The translations under genes and the position numbers were made by a program. Source: Blastococcus mobilis (lineage in GTDB: Bacteria > Actinomycetota > Actinomycetes > Mycobacteriales > Geodermatophilaceae). Taken from it: a DNA stretch of 64,000 nt. Below are positions 48,136-57,001 of this stretch, piece after piece. The stretch spans positions 62,001-126,000 of the forward strand of contig NZ_FZNO01000009.1 of NCBI RefSeq assembly GCF_900188025.1, given 5' to 3'. Every line of letters begins with the position of its first letter. The first letter of the stretch is position 1. The notes below the pieces were generated by a model. The model saw nothing but the letters and a program-made list of their open reading frames with translations. It made no database searches and had not been told where the DNA came from.

Positions 48136-49272
48136 GTGGGCGTCGCAGTCGAGGTCGAGGGTCTGTCGAAGTCGTTCGGCAGCCAGAACATCTGGAGTGA
48201 CGTCACACTGACCTTGCCGCCGGGGGAGATCTCGGTCCTCCTCGGCCCGTCGGGCACCGGCAAGTCCGTCTTCCTGAAGTCGCTGGTGGGTCTGCTCAAG
48301 CCCGAGCGGGGCTCGATCGTCATCAACGACGTCGACCTCGTCAGGACCAGCGAGCACAAGCTCTACGAGATCCGCAAGCTCTTCGGCGTGCTGTTCCAGG
48401 ACGGCGCGCTGTTCGGCTCGATGAACCTGTTCGACAACATCGCCTTCCCGCTGCGCGAGCACACGAAGAAGTCCGAGACCGAGATCAAGAACATCGTCCT
48501 CGAGAAGATGGACATGGTGGGTCTGCAGGGCGCCGAGGGGAAGCTGCCGGGTGAGATCTCCGGCGGTATGCGCAAGCGGGCCGGCCTCGCCCGGGCCCTG
48601 GTGCTCGACCCGGAGATCATCCTGTTCGACGAGCCCGACTCCGGCCTCGACCCGGTCCGCGTCGCCTACCTCAACCAGCTGATCGTCGATCTCAACGCCC
48701 AGATCGACGCCACGTTCCTCATCGTCACGCACGACATCGGCACGGCGCGGACGGTCCCCGACAACCTCGGCCTGCTGTTCCGCCGCAACCTCGTGATGTT
48801 CGGCCCGCGCGAGCAACTGCTGACCTCGCAGGAGCCCGTGGTCCGCCAGTTCCTCAACGGCCGCCGCGAGGGCCCCATCGGCATGAGCGAGGAGAAGGAC
48901 GTCGCCCAGGTGGAGGCCGAGATGGCGGCGCTGGAGGCCCGTGGCGGGGACTCGCACAACGGCGTCGGGCCCAAGGGGGCCAGCGGAGGGGACGCCGTCC
49001 CGCCGCAGCTGACCCCCACCGAGGGCCTGCCCGTGCGCCAGGCCGAACGCCGCCGCCAGGAGCGGGTCGCCCGCATGCTGCACGAGTTCGACGCGGAGAC
49101 GCAGGAGGCCATCCGCGCCTCGCTGCCCGAGGACCTGCTCGCCCAGGTGGACTCCGGCGTGTTCGAGCCCACCCGTGGCTCCCGTGGCCGGCACTGGGCG
49201 GCCGAGCCCGGTGCCGTCCCCGCAGGTGTCGCGGCCACCGCCGTCCTGCCCCGCCAGGGGGGTGAGGGGTGA
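48136..49272 (+). CDS. mceG: Mce transporter ATPase (MceG/Mkl, MlaF-like)
   Basis: This ABC ATPase energises Mce lipid import. It has 378 residues from the GTG at 48136, behind GGAGGGG. Walker A is GPSGTGKS, the signature EISGGMRKRAGLARAL is the MlaF/Mkl type, Walker B is ILFDEPDSGLDPV and the switch is VTHD. A C-terminal extension of about 110 residues (from PVVRQFLNGRREGPIGMSEEKD) matches the Mkl tail of mycobacteria that binds YrbE. The frame is open upstream to 48046, but the shorter start agrees with Mkl. Confidence 0.94.
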   Translation: MGVAVEVEGLSKSFGSQNIWSDVTLTLPPGEISVLLGPSGTGKSVFLKSLVGLLKPERGSIVINDVDLVRTSEHKLYEIRKLFGVLFQDGALFGSMNLFDNIAFPLREHTKKSETEIKNIVLEKMDMVGLQGAEGKLPGEISGGMRKRAGLARALVLDPEIILFDEPDSGLDPVRVAYLNQLIVDLNAQIDATFLIVTHDIGTARTVPDNLGLLFRRNLVMFGPREQLLTSQEPVVRQFLNGRREGPIGMSEEKDVAQVEAEMAALEARGGDSHNGVGPKGASGGDAVPPQLTPTEGLPVRQAERRRQERVARMLHEFDAETQEAIRASLPEDLLAQVDSGVFEPTRGSRGRHWAAEPGAVPAGVAATAVLPRQGGEG

Positions 49273-50084
49273 CGGCCACCGACAAGCCGAAGGCCCCGGG
49301 ACTGCTCGACGGAAAGTTCTCACCGACCCGTCCGCTCGCGGCGAGCGGCAACCTCTTCGCCTTCGGGCTGGACGTGGTCAAGGCGCTGCCCAAGCGCCCG
49401 TTCCAGATCCGCGAGTTCATCCAGCAGACCTGGTTCATCGCGAGCGTCACGATCCTGCCGACGGCGCTGGTCGCGATCCCCTTCGGTGCGGTCATCGCGC
49501 TGCAGCTGGGCTCGCTGACCCGCCAGCTCGGTGCACAGTCCTTCACCGGGGCGGCCTCGGTGCTGGCGGTGCTCCGCGAGGCCAGCCCGATCGTCACCGC
49601 GCTGCTCATCGCGGGGGCGGGCGGCTCGGCCATCTGCGCGGACCTCGGGGCCCGGAAGATCCGCGACGAGATCGACGCGATGGAGGTGCTGGGCATCAGC
49701 CCGATCCAGCGCCTCGTCGTCCCCCGCGTGCTGGCCTCGATGCTGGTGGCCGTCCTGCTCAACGGCCTGGTGAGCGTCGTCGGTGTCGCGGGCGGCTACT
49801 TCTTCAACGTCGTCCTGCAGGGCGGCACACCCGGTGCCTACCTGGCCTCCTTCAGCGCGCTGGCGCAGGTCGAGGACTTCTGGTCAGGGGAGATCAAGGC
49901 GCTGATCTTCGGTCTGATCGCGGCCATCGTCGCCTCCTACAAGGGGCTGCGGGCCGGAGGTGGGCCCAAGGGCGTGGGTGACGCGGTGAACCAGTCCGTC
50001 GTCATCACGTTCCTCCTGCTGTTCGCGGTGAACTTCGTGATCACCGCGATCTACTTCCAGCTCGTCCCGCCGAAGGGGCAGTGA
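49269..50084 (+). CDS. Mce permease YrbE-A (MlaE family)
   Basis: The 271-residue membrane protein has about six hydrophobic helices. The core motif EASPIVTALLIAGAGGSAICADLGARKIRDEIDAMEVLGI, with the Glu/Asp pair, is typical of MlaE/YrbE. It overlaps mceG (GTGA) and the next permease. It forms the inner-membrane pore with YrbE-B. Confidence 0.93.
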   Translation: MTATDKPKAPGLLDGKFSPTRPLAASGNLFAFGLDVVKALPKRPFQIREFIQQTWFIASVTILPTALVAIPFGAVIALQLGSLTRQLGAQSFTGAASVLAVLREASPIVTALLIAGAGGSAICADLGARKIRDEIDAMEVLGISPIQRLVVPRVLASMLVAVLLNGLVSVVGVAGGYFFNVVLQGGTPGAYLASFSALAQVEDFWSGEIKALIFGLIAAIVASYKGLRAGGGPKGVGDAVNQSVVITFLLLFAVNFVITAIYFQLVPPKGQ

Positions 50085-50953
50085 TGGCGCTGCTCTCACC
50101 CGGCGACCGGGTCAAGGTGGCTGCCCGCCGCGTCGCGCGGAAGGTGTACCGCCAGCCGCTGGGCACGCTCGACGACCTCGGCGACCAGCTCGGCTTCTAC
50201 GGTCGGGCACTCGCCTGGACCCCCCGCACCCTCAAGCGCTACAAGAAGGAGGTTCTCCGCCTCCTGGCGGAGGTCACATTCGGGACCGGGGCGCTCGCGG
50301 TCATCGGGGGCACCGTCGGCGTCATCGCGTTCCTGTCGTTCTTCACCGGGACCGAGGTGGGCCTGCAGGGGTACGCGGCGCTGGACCAGCTGGGGACGTC
50401 GGCCTTCACCGGCTTCCTCTCGGCCTACTTCAACACGCGGGAGATCGCCCCACTCGTGGCCGGCCTGGCGCTGTCGGCAACGGTCGGTTGCGGGTTCACC
50501 GCGCAGATCGGCGCCATGCGGATCAACGAGGAGATCGACGCCCTCGAGGTCATGGGCGTGCCCTCGCTGCCGTTCCTGGTGACGACCCGGATCATCGCCG
50601 GCTTCATCGCCGTGATCCCGCTGTACGTGCTGGGTCTGCTGACCAGCTACTTCGCGACCCGGACCATCGCCACCCAGGCCTACGGGCAGTCCACGGGCAC
50701 CTACGACCACTACTTCAACCTGTTCCTCCCCCCGGAGGACGTGCTGTGGTCGTTCCTGAAGGTCCTCGTCTTCGCCGTCGTGATCATCCTGACGCACTGC
50801 TACTACGGCTACCGGGCCAGCGGCGGACCGGCGGGCGTGGGCCTGGCCGTCGGCCGGGCCGTCCGGTTCTCGATCGTGGCGATCAACATCATCGACCTGT
50901 TCCTGTCCCTGGCCATCTGGGGCTCGACGACGACTGTCCGGATTGCGGGGTGA
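50084..50953 (+). CDS. Mce permease YrbE-B (MlaE family)
   Basis: The protein has 289 residues, with motif NTREIAPLVAGLALSATVGCG then QIGAMRINEEIDALEVMGV. Six hydrophobic segments. ATG chosen over an adjacent GTG (50081); the TGATG join couples it to YrbE-A. Partner of YrbE-A in the Mce importer. Confidence 0.93.
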   Translation: MALLSPGDRVKVAARRVARKVYRQPLGTLDDLGDQLGFYGRALAWTPRTLKRYKKEVLRLLAEVTFGTGALAVIGGTVGVIAFLSFFTGTEVGLQGYAALDQLGTSAFTGFLSAYFNTREIAPLVAGLALSATVGCGFTAQIGAMRINEEIDALEVMGVPSLPFLVTTRIIAGFIAVIPLYVLGLLTSYFATRTIATQAYGQSTGTYDHYFNLFLPPEDVLWSFLKVLVFAVVIILTHCYYGYRASGGPAGVGLAVGRAVRFSIVAINIIDLFLSLAIWGSTTTVRIAG

Positions 50954-52335
50954 TGGCAGTGAGTGGCAGAGGACAAGTGATCCGCCGGCGGGCGCAGGGA
51001 ATCGGGTTCCTCGTCGTCCTCGTGCTGCTGTTGGGGCTGTCGGTGGCCTCCTACAACAAGGCGTTCACCGAGGTCGCCACCGTGACCCTGGAGACCGACA
51101 CGGCGGGCAACCAGCTGCAGGAGGCCTCGGACGTCAAGGTGCGGGGCGTCATCGTCGGTGACGTCCGCGAGGTCGAGGCCACTGCCGACGGCGCCACCAT
51201 CGAGCTGGCGATCGACCCCGACCATCTCGAACAGATCCCGGCGGACGTCTCGGCGCGGCTGCTGCCCAAGACGCTGTTCGGCGAGCGGTTCGTGTCGCTG
51301 GTGCTGCCCGAGCGGCCCAGCGGGGAGCGGCTGGCCGACGGCGACGTCATCGGCCAGGACCGCACCGAGAACGCCATCGAGCTGCAGCGGGTCATCGACG
51401 ACACGCTGCCGTTGCTGCAGGCCGTGCACCCCGACGACCTGTCCTTCACCCTGGGCGCCGTCGCCGACGCGTTGCGCGGCCGGGGCGACGACCTGGGCGC
51501 CAACCTCGCCGCGACGGGCGACTACATCGGCGAGATCAACACCGTGCTCCCGCAGCTGCAGGCCGACATCTCCGGCCTGGCCGACTTCGCCGAGACCTAC
51601 CAGGGCGCAGCGGACGATCTGCTGGCCGTGCTGGACAACCTTGCTGTGACCAACACGACCGTGGTCGACCAGGCCGAGCAGCTACGCCGGACCTTCAGCG
51701 TCGGGACGAGTTCGTCGAACGTGACGGCGGGCTTCCTGGAGCGGAACGAGCGCAACCTGATCTCGCTGGCGGAGACGTCCCGTCCCGTGCTCGGCCTCTT
51801 CGCCGAGTACTCGCCGGTCTACCCCTGCCTGCTCGAGGGGCTCGCCCGGTCGGTTCCGCGGATCGGGGAGAGCTTCGGGCAGGACGGGGACCCGGCCCTG
51901 AACCTGAACATCCAGTTCCCCTTGCCGCCGCGCAACCCGTACCAGCCCGGCGACCAGCCGGTCTACGCCGACACCGCCCCGCCCGACTGCCGGGGGCTGG
52001 ACGACATCGACGCCGAGATCGCTCAGGCGGCGGCCGGGGAGTACTACTGCCCGTACCCGGCCAAGGACGGCGTCGAGTCGCCGGAGAGCGCCGAGCGGCC
52101 CGTGCCCGCGTGCTTCGAGGGTGGGGCCGACGACGGCGGGAACCCGGACAACGTGCCCACCGCAGCCCGGGCGGGCCAGTCCCTGCCCGACGTCCTGGCC
52201 GGCTCGGCCGCCGAGCTGGACTTCGTCCGGAGCATCCTCGCCTACCAGTCCGGCAAGCGACCCTCGGACGTCTCCGACCTCGGCGCGGCCACCCTGGCAC
52301 CGATACTGCGCGGGAAGAGCGTGATGCTCCGATGA
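50953..52335 (+). CDS. mceA: MCE family protein, first of six
   Basis: The protein has 460 residues. One TM helix (GIGFLVVLVLLLGLSV) precedes the MCE/MlaD domain (VTLETDTAGNQLQEASDVKV then RGVIVGDVREVEATADG), where the conserved turn is usually V-x-V-x-G-V-x-V-G. A long helical part follows, then a Pro/Asp/Gly-rich tail with several cysteines (CLLEG, PDCRG, YYCPY, ACFEG). It would sit outside the membrane as part of the lipid-channel hexamer. Confidence 0.92.
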   Translation: MAVSGRGQVIRRRAQGIGFLVVLVLLLGLSVASYNKAFTEVATVTLETDTAGNQLQEASDVKVRGVIVGDVREVEATADGATIELAIDPDHLEQIPADVSARLLPKTLFGERFVSLVLPERPSGERLADGDVIGQDRTENAIELQRVIDDTLPLLQAVHPDDLSFTLGAVADALRGRGDDLGANLAATGDYIGEINTVLPQLQADISGLADFAETYQGAADDLLAVLDNLAVTNTTVVDQAEQLRRTFSVGTSSSNVTAGFLERNERNLISLAETSRPVLGLFAEYSPVYPCLLEGLARSVPRIGESFGQDGDPALNLNIQFPLPPRNPYQPGDQPVYADTAPPDCRGLDDIDAEIAQAAAGEYYCPYPAKDGVESPESAERPVPACFEGGADDGGNPDNVPTAARAGQSLPDVLAGSAAELDFVRSILAYQSGKRPSDVSDLGAATLAPILRGKSVMLR

Positions 52336-52406
52336 GTGAGCATCGCAGCGAGCGCCAGCGAGCGAGGAGCGGAGCGGTCGGCCGCGCAGCGGAGGTGTCA
52401 TTGTGA
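52332..52406 (+). other. 24-codon bridging mini-ORF between mceA and mceB
   Basis: The ATG at 52332 overlaps the mceA TGA and the TGA at 52404 overlaps the mceB GTG at 52403. The DNA is rich in AGCGAG/GCGAGC (CATCGCAGCGAGCGCCAGCG), as in the nuoJ-nuoK mini-ORF. GGAGGTGT at its end serves as ribosome site for mceB. Confidence 0.4.
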
Positions 52407-53461
52407 AGGGCCAGTTGAGGGGGCTCGCCGGCCCGCTGGTCAAGTTGGTGGTCTTCGCTCTCGTCACCGTGATGGCCGCCTACGTGCTGCTCACGACCAT
52501 CACCAACGCCGGCTACGGGGAACAGCTCACCTACCGGGCACAGTTCACCGATGTCGCCGGCCTCGTGGAGGGCGACGAGGTGCGCATCGCCGGCGTCCGT
52601 GTCGGTCAGGTGGTCGGCATCGGCCTGGGCGAGGGCACCGACCGGCCGGTGGCCGAGGTCGAGCTCGAGGTCAGTGCCGACGTGCCGCTGCCCGCCGCCG
52701 TCGAGGCGACCATCCGCTACCGCAACCTGGTCGGTCAGCGGTACATCGCCCTCACCGAGGGAGAGGGCTCGTCCGGGAAGACCCTCGCGGAGGGAGCGGT
52801 CATCCCGCTGGCGCAGACCACCAACGCGCTCGACCTGACGGTGCTCTTCGGTGGGTTCCAGCCGCTCCTGCAGGCGCTGTCGCCGGCGGACATGAACCGG
52901 GTGTCCTTCGAGATCATCCAGGTGTTCCAGGGCGAGGGCGGCACCATGGAGAGCCTGCTGGCGCACGTGGGCTCGCTGACCAACAGCCTCGCCGACCGGG
53001 ACCAGGTCATCGGCAGCGTGATCGACAACCTCACGACGGTGATGGGCACGCTGGCCGCCCGCGACCAGCAGCTGTCTGACCTCGTGGTGAGCCTCCAGCA
53101 GTTCGTCACCGGGCTCGCCGGCGACCGGGAGGCGATCTTCGACTCCCTGCAGACCATCGACCAGCTCGCGGTCTCCTCGAGCGGCTTCCTGGAGGAGGCC
53201 CGCGCGCCGCTGGCCGCCGACATCCAGGCGCTGGGCGACCTGTCCGGCAACCTGGCCGACACCGGTGACCTGGTGGAGCGATTCCTGCAGACCGCACCGG
53301 TCAAGCTCGACCTGACGACGCGGACGGCCATCAACGGCAGCTGGTTCAACTTCTTCATGTGCCGAGCCGGGGGCACGGTGACCCTGCCCGGCACCGGTCC
53401 GGACGGGACGCCGGTCACGAAGACGTTCGACTACGACAGCGGAGCGGAGGGATGCGGCTGA
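52403..53461 (+). CDS. mceB: MCE family protein, second of six
   Basis: The protein has 352 residues from GTG. The TM helix is near residues 12-32. The MCE domain reads YRAQFTDVAGLVEGDEVRIA then GVRVGQVVGIGLGEG. Helical needle region to about 300, ending in a cysteine-containing segment (FFMCRAG, EGCG). Coupled to mceC by TGATG. Confidence 0.92.
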   Translation: MKGQLRGLAGPLVKLVVFALVTVMAAYVLLTTITNAGYGEQLTYRAQFTDVAGLVEGDEVRIAGVRVGQVVGIGLGEGTDRPVAEVELEVSADVPLPAAVEATIRYRNLVGQRYIALTEGEGSSGKTLAEGAVIPLAQTTNALDLTVLFGGFQPLLQALSPADMNRVSFEIIQVFQGEGGTMESLLAHVGSLTNSLADRDQVIGSVIDNLTTVMGTLAARDQQLSDLVVSLQQFVTGLAGDREAIFDSLQTIDQLAVSSSGFLEEARAPLAADIQALGDLSGNLADTGDLVERFLQTAPVKLDLTTRTAINGSWFNFFMCRAGGTVTLPGTGPDGTPVTKTFDYDSGAEGCG

Positions 53462-54492
53462 TGGCCCGCCAGTCGAAGAACTTCCGCGACCGGAACCCGG
53501 TGGTCGTCGGCGCGGTCAGCCTGACCGTCATCGCCGCCCTGGTGTTCCTCGCCTTCAACGCACAGTCGCTGCCGCTCATCGGCGGGGGCACCGTCTACAA
53601 GGCGCAGTTCTCCGAGGCGGCCGGACTGCAGCCCGACGACCCGGTGCGGGTGGCGGGCGTCAAGGTCGGCACGGTCGAGGGTCTGGCCCTGGAGGACGGC
53701 GCGGTGACTGTCGAGTTCCGGGTGAAGGACGCCTTCGTGGGCGACCGGTCGGAGGCCGCGATCAAGATCGAGACCGTGCTCGGCGCGAAGTACATCGCCC
53801 TGGTGCCGCGGGGGGCCCAGCCGCTCGATCCCGACGAGCGCATCCCCAGGGAGCGCACCGCCTCGCCGTACGACGTCGTCGAGGCGTTCGCCGACCTCTC
53901 CTCGACGGTTCAGGAGATCGACACCGCCCAGCTCGCCAGCTCCTTCGACGTGCTGTCGGAGACCTTCGCCGACACCCCCGAGGAGGTCCGCACCTCGCTG
54001 GAGGGGCTGGCCCGGCTGTCGGACACCATCGCCTCGCGGGACGCGCAGTTGCGCGACCTGCTGTCGGCGACCCGGCAGGTGACCGACGTGCTCGCCGACC
54101 GCAGCGGCGAGTTCACCCAGCTGATCCTGGACTCCAACACGCTCCTCACGGAGGTGCAGGAACGGCGGGCCCTGATCGACTCGATCCTCACCAACACACA
54201 GGAGCTCGCCGATCAGCTCTCCGGGCTGGTGGCCGACAACCGCGAGACCCTCACCCCGGCGCTCCAGCAGCTGTCCCGCGTGACCGAGATCCTCTCGCGC
54301 AACCGCGCTGCGCTGGCCGAGACGGTGAGCGAGCTCGCGCCCTTCGTGCGGGTGTTCACCAACACCCTGGGCAGCGGCCGCTGGTTCGACAGCTTCGTCA
54401 ACGACCTCGTGCCCACGATCGTGGGTGCGGCGGTCTGCACCACCGCCGAGACGTCGGTGACCGGTTGTTCCGCGACGGAGGGAGGCCGATGA
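53461..54492 (+). CDS. mceC: MCE family protein, third of six
   Basis: The protein has 343 residues. TM helix near residues 13-33, MCE domain YKAQFSEAAGLQPDDPVRVA then GVKVGTVEGLALEDG. Long helices follow. The ATG at 53461 is 9 nt after GGAGGG; the earlier in-frame ATG at 53452 is too close to it. Overlaps mceD. Confidence 0.92.
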   Translation: MARQSKNFRDRNPVVVGAVSLTVIAALVFLAFNAQSLPLIGGGTVYKAQFSEAAGLQPDDPVRVAGVKVGTVEGLALEDGAVTVEFRVKDAFVGDRSEAAIKIETVLGAKYIALVPRGAQPLDPDERIPRERTASPYDVVEAFADLSSTVQEIDTAQLASSFDVLSETFADTPEEVRTSLEGLARLSDTIASRDAQLRDLLSATRQVTDVLADRSGEFTQLILDSNTLLTEVQERRALIDSILTNTQELADQLSGLVADNRETLTPALQQLSRVTEILSRNRAALAETVSELAPFVRVFTNTLGSGRWFDSFVNDLVPTIVGAAVCTTAETSVTGCSATEGGR

Positions 54493-55730
54493 GCGGCACA
54501 CTGCAGCGCGGCATCGCGCTGGCCGCCGCCCTGGTGCTGCTGGCAGCACTGGGCTGGACGATCCTGCGGCCCGCGGGTCAGTACCGGGTCACCGCCTACT
54601 TCACGGAGACGGTCGGCCTGTACCCGGGTTCGGACGTGCGGGTGCTCGGCATTCCCATCGGCACGATCACCGAGGTCCTCCCGCTGGGCGACAAGGTGCG
54701 GGTCCAGATGAGCATCGACGACGACTACGACATCCCGGCCGACGCCGAGGCGATCGTGCTGGCGCCGTCGCTGGTCTCCGACCGGTACGTGCAGTTCTCG
54801 CCGGTCTACGACGAGGGACCGACCATGCAGGACGGCGACGAGGTCCCGCTGGACCGCACCGCCATCCCGGTGGAGCTCGACGCCGTCTACGGCGCCCTCG
54901 ACGAGCTCTCCGCTGCGCTGGGGCCCGACGGCGCCAACAAGGACGGCGCGTTGTCCGACCTCGTCGACGTCGGCGCGGCGAACCTCGAGGGCAACGGCGA
55001 GGCGCTGAACCGTACGCTGACCGGCTTCTCGCAGGCCGTGGAGACCCTGGCCGAGAACCGCGACGACCTCTTCGGCTCGCTGGACAACCTGCAGACCTTC
55101 ACCTCCGCGCTGGCCACCATCGATGCGCAGGTGGGCCAGTTCAACGACAACATGGCCGCCGTCAGTGAGCTGCTGGCCAGCGAGCGGGAGGATCTGCAGA
55201 CCGCGGTCGCCCTGCTCAGCGACGCCCTGGGCGACGTGGCCGGCTTCGTCAGGGACAACACCACGTTGCTGACCACCAACGTCGACCGGCTGGCGGACGT
55301 CACGCTGGTGCTGGTGCAGCAGCGGGCCAAGCTGGCCGAGGTGCTCGACGTGGCCCCGGCGGCGCTGGGCAACCTGACGCACGCCTACAACCCCGACTAC
55401 GGCACGCTGGACACCCGCGACAACGGGCTGGGCTCGGTGAACGCCGAGATCGTCGTCTGCGGCGCGCTGGCCCAGGTCGGCCGGGTCGACCTGGAGACCG
55501 ACCTCCCAGGGAAGCTGCCCGACGCGACCGCGCCGCTGCGCGACTCCGTCGAGGAGATCTGCGCCCGCCTCCTGTCCGGAGACGCCGACGCCGACGGCAC
55601 CCTCGACGACCTGAACGGCAACGCCGTTCCCGACTACGAGGAACTCCGTCAGGCGCTGCTCGGTGGCGGCGGTGGCGGTGGCGCCGCGGGCGGGATGCGG
55701 CCCGGACTCCCCCCGGTGAGTGCCCCGTGA
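54489..55730 (+). CDS. mceD: MCE family protein, fourth of six
   Basis: The protein has 413 residues. TM helix near 8-25, MCE domain YRVTAYFTETVGLYPGSDVR then VLGIPIGTITEVLPLGD. Helical region to about 320, then a glycine-rich C-terminus (LGGGGGGGAAGG). GTGA overlap with mceE. Confidence 0.92.
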   Translation: MSGTLQRGIALAAALVLLAALGWTILRPAGQYRVTAYFTETVGLYPGSDVRVLGIPIGTITEVLPLGDKVRVQMSIDDDYDIPADAEAIVLAPSLVSDRYVQFSPVYDEGPTMQDGDEVPLDRTAIPVELDAVYGALDELSAALGPDGANKDGALSDLVDVGAANLEGNGEALNRTLTGFSQAVETLAENRDDLFGSLDNLQTFTSALATIDAQVGQFNDNMAAVSELLASEREDLQTAVALLSDALGDVAGFVRDNTTLLTTNVDRLADVTLVLVQQRAKLAEVLDVAPAALGNLTHAYNPDYGTLDTRDNGLGSVNAEIVVCGALAQVGRVDLETDLPGKLPDATAPLRDSVEEICARLLSGDADADGTLDDLNGNAVPDYEELRQALLGGGGGGGAAGGMRPGLPPVSAP

Positions 55731-57001
55731 GCCGGCGCGCGCAGCGGGTCGTTGCCCTCGCGGCCGGGATGCTGCTGCTCGGCGGTTGCGGCTTCCGCGG
55801 TGCCTACTCCCTGGACCTTCCCGGCGGAGCCGACACCGGTGACGATCCGTACACCGTCCAGGTGGAATTCCTCGACGTGCTGGACCTCGTGCCGCAGTCC
55901 GGTGTCCGGGTCGCCGACGTCCCGGTCGGGCGCGTGGAGTCCATCGAGCTGGACGAGGACGACTGGACGGCGCTCGTGACCATCTCGGTCAACCGCGAGG
56001 TCGACCTGCCGGCCAACGCGGTCGCGGCCATCCAGCAGTCGTCGCTGCTCGGCGAGAAGTACGTGGAGCTGGCTCCGCCGGGCAACGAGGAGCCTGAGGG
56101 GAAACTGGGCGACGACTCGCGGATCACCCTCGACCGCACCAACCGCAACGTCGAGGTCGAGGAGTTGCTCGGGGCGCTGTCGCTGGTGCTCAACGGCGGC
56201 GGGCTCGCCCAGCTGCAGACGATCAACCGGGAACTCGGCGAAGCGCTGGAAGGCCGGGAGGCCGAGATCAAGGACACGCTCGACCAGCTGGACACCTTCA
56301 TCGGCGGGCTCGACGAGCAGAAGGCGGAGATCAACCGGGCACTGGACCGCGCGAACGAGCTGGCCGCGACCCTGAGCGCCCGGACCGCGACGATCGAGAA
56401 CGCGCTCGACACCATCGGCCCCGGTCTGGACGTCATCAACGAGCAGCGCGACCTGCTCGTCTCCATGCTGGAGGGCCTGGCTCGGCTGGGTGACGTCGGC
56501 ACCCGGATCATCCAGCAGTCGGCGGCCGACACGGTGGAGGACCTGAAGCTCCTGCAGCCGATCCTCACCCAGCTCGCCGCAGCCGGGCCCGACCTCGCCG
56601 GGTCCCTGGAGATGCTGCTGACCTATCCCTTCCCGGACAGCTCCCTCTCGGCGTTGAACTACCGCGAGGCCCAGTCCGGCGGGGTGGCGCTGTTCACCAA
56701 CATGACGGCCACGGTCGACCTGGACCTGACCCACCTCCTGTGTCGGTACGTCGTCGACCAGTCGGGCGCGCTTCGTGAACTGCCGCTGGAGGAGGCCCTC
56801 GCGCAGGGCAGGTGCGGAGTCGAGGGCGACGGGAGCCGGGCCACGACCGGGGGCTCCGGTGGCTCGCAGTCCACCTCGTCCACGTCGAGCTCGCCGTCGA
56901 TCCTGAGCGGCATCGAGGGGCAGGTCGTCCAGCAGGTGCCCGGAGCCGACCAGCCCGCCGGCCGGCTCGGCCTGCCGTCCGTCACGGGGGTGGCGCAGTG
57001 A
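55727..57001 (+). CDS. mceE: MCE family lipoprotein, fifth of six
   Basis: The protein has 424 residues. Lipobox LLLGGC near residue 22 identifies the MceE (LprK-like) position of the operon. MCE domain: VQVEFLDVLDLVPQSGVRVA then DVPVGRVESIELDED. Helical needle follows. Anchored by lipid instead of a TM helix. Confidence 0.93.
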   Translation: MSRRAQRVVALAAGMLLLGGCGFRGAYSLDLPGGADTGDDPYTVQVEFLDVLDLVPQSGVRVADVPVGRVESIELDEDDWTALVTISVNREVDLPANAVAAIQQSSLLGEKYVELAPPGNEEPEGKLGDDSRITLDRTNRNVEVEELLGALSLVLNGGGLAQLQTINRELGEALEGREAEIKDTLDQLDTFIGGLDEQKAEINRALDRANELAATLSARTATIENALDTIGPGLDVINEQRDLLVSMLEGLARLGDVGTRIIQQSAADTVEDLKLLQPILTQLAAAGPDLAGSLEMLLTYPFPDSSLSALNYREAQSGGVALFTNMTATVDLDLTHLLCRYVVDQSGALRELPLEEALAQGRCGVEGDGSRATTGGSGGSQSTSSTSSSPSILSGIEGQVVQQVPGADQPAGRLGLPSVTGVAQ

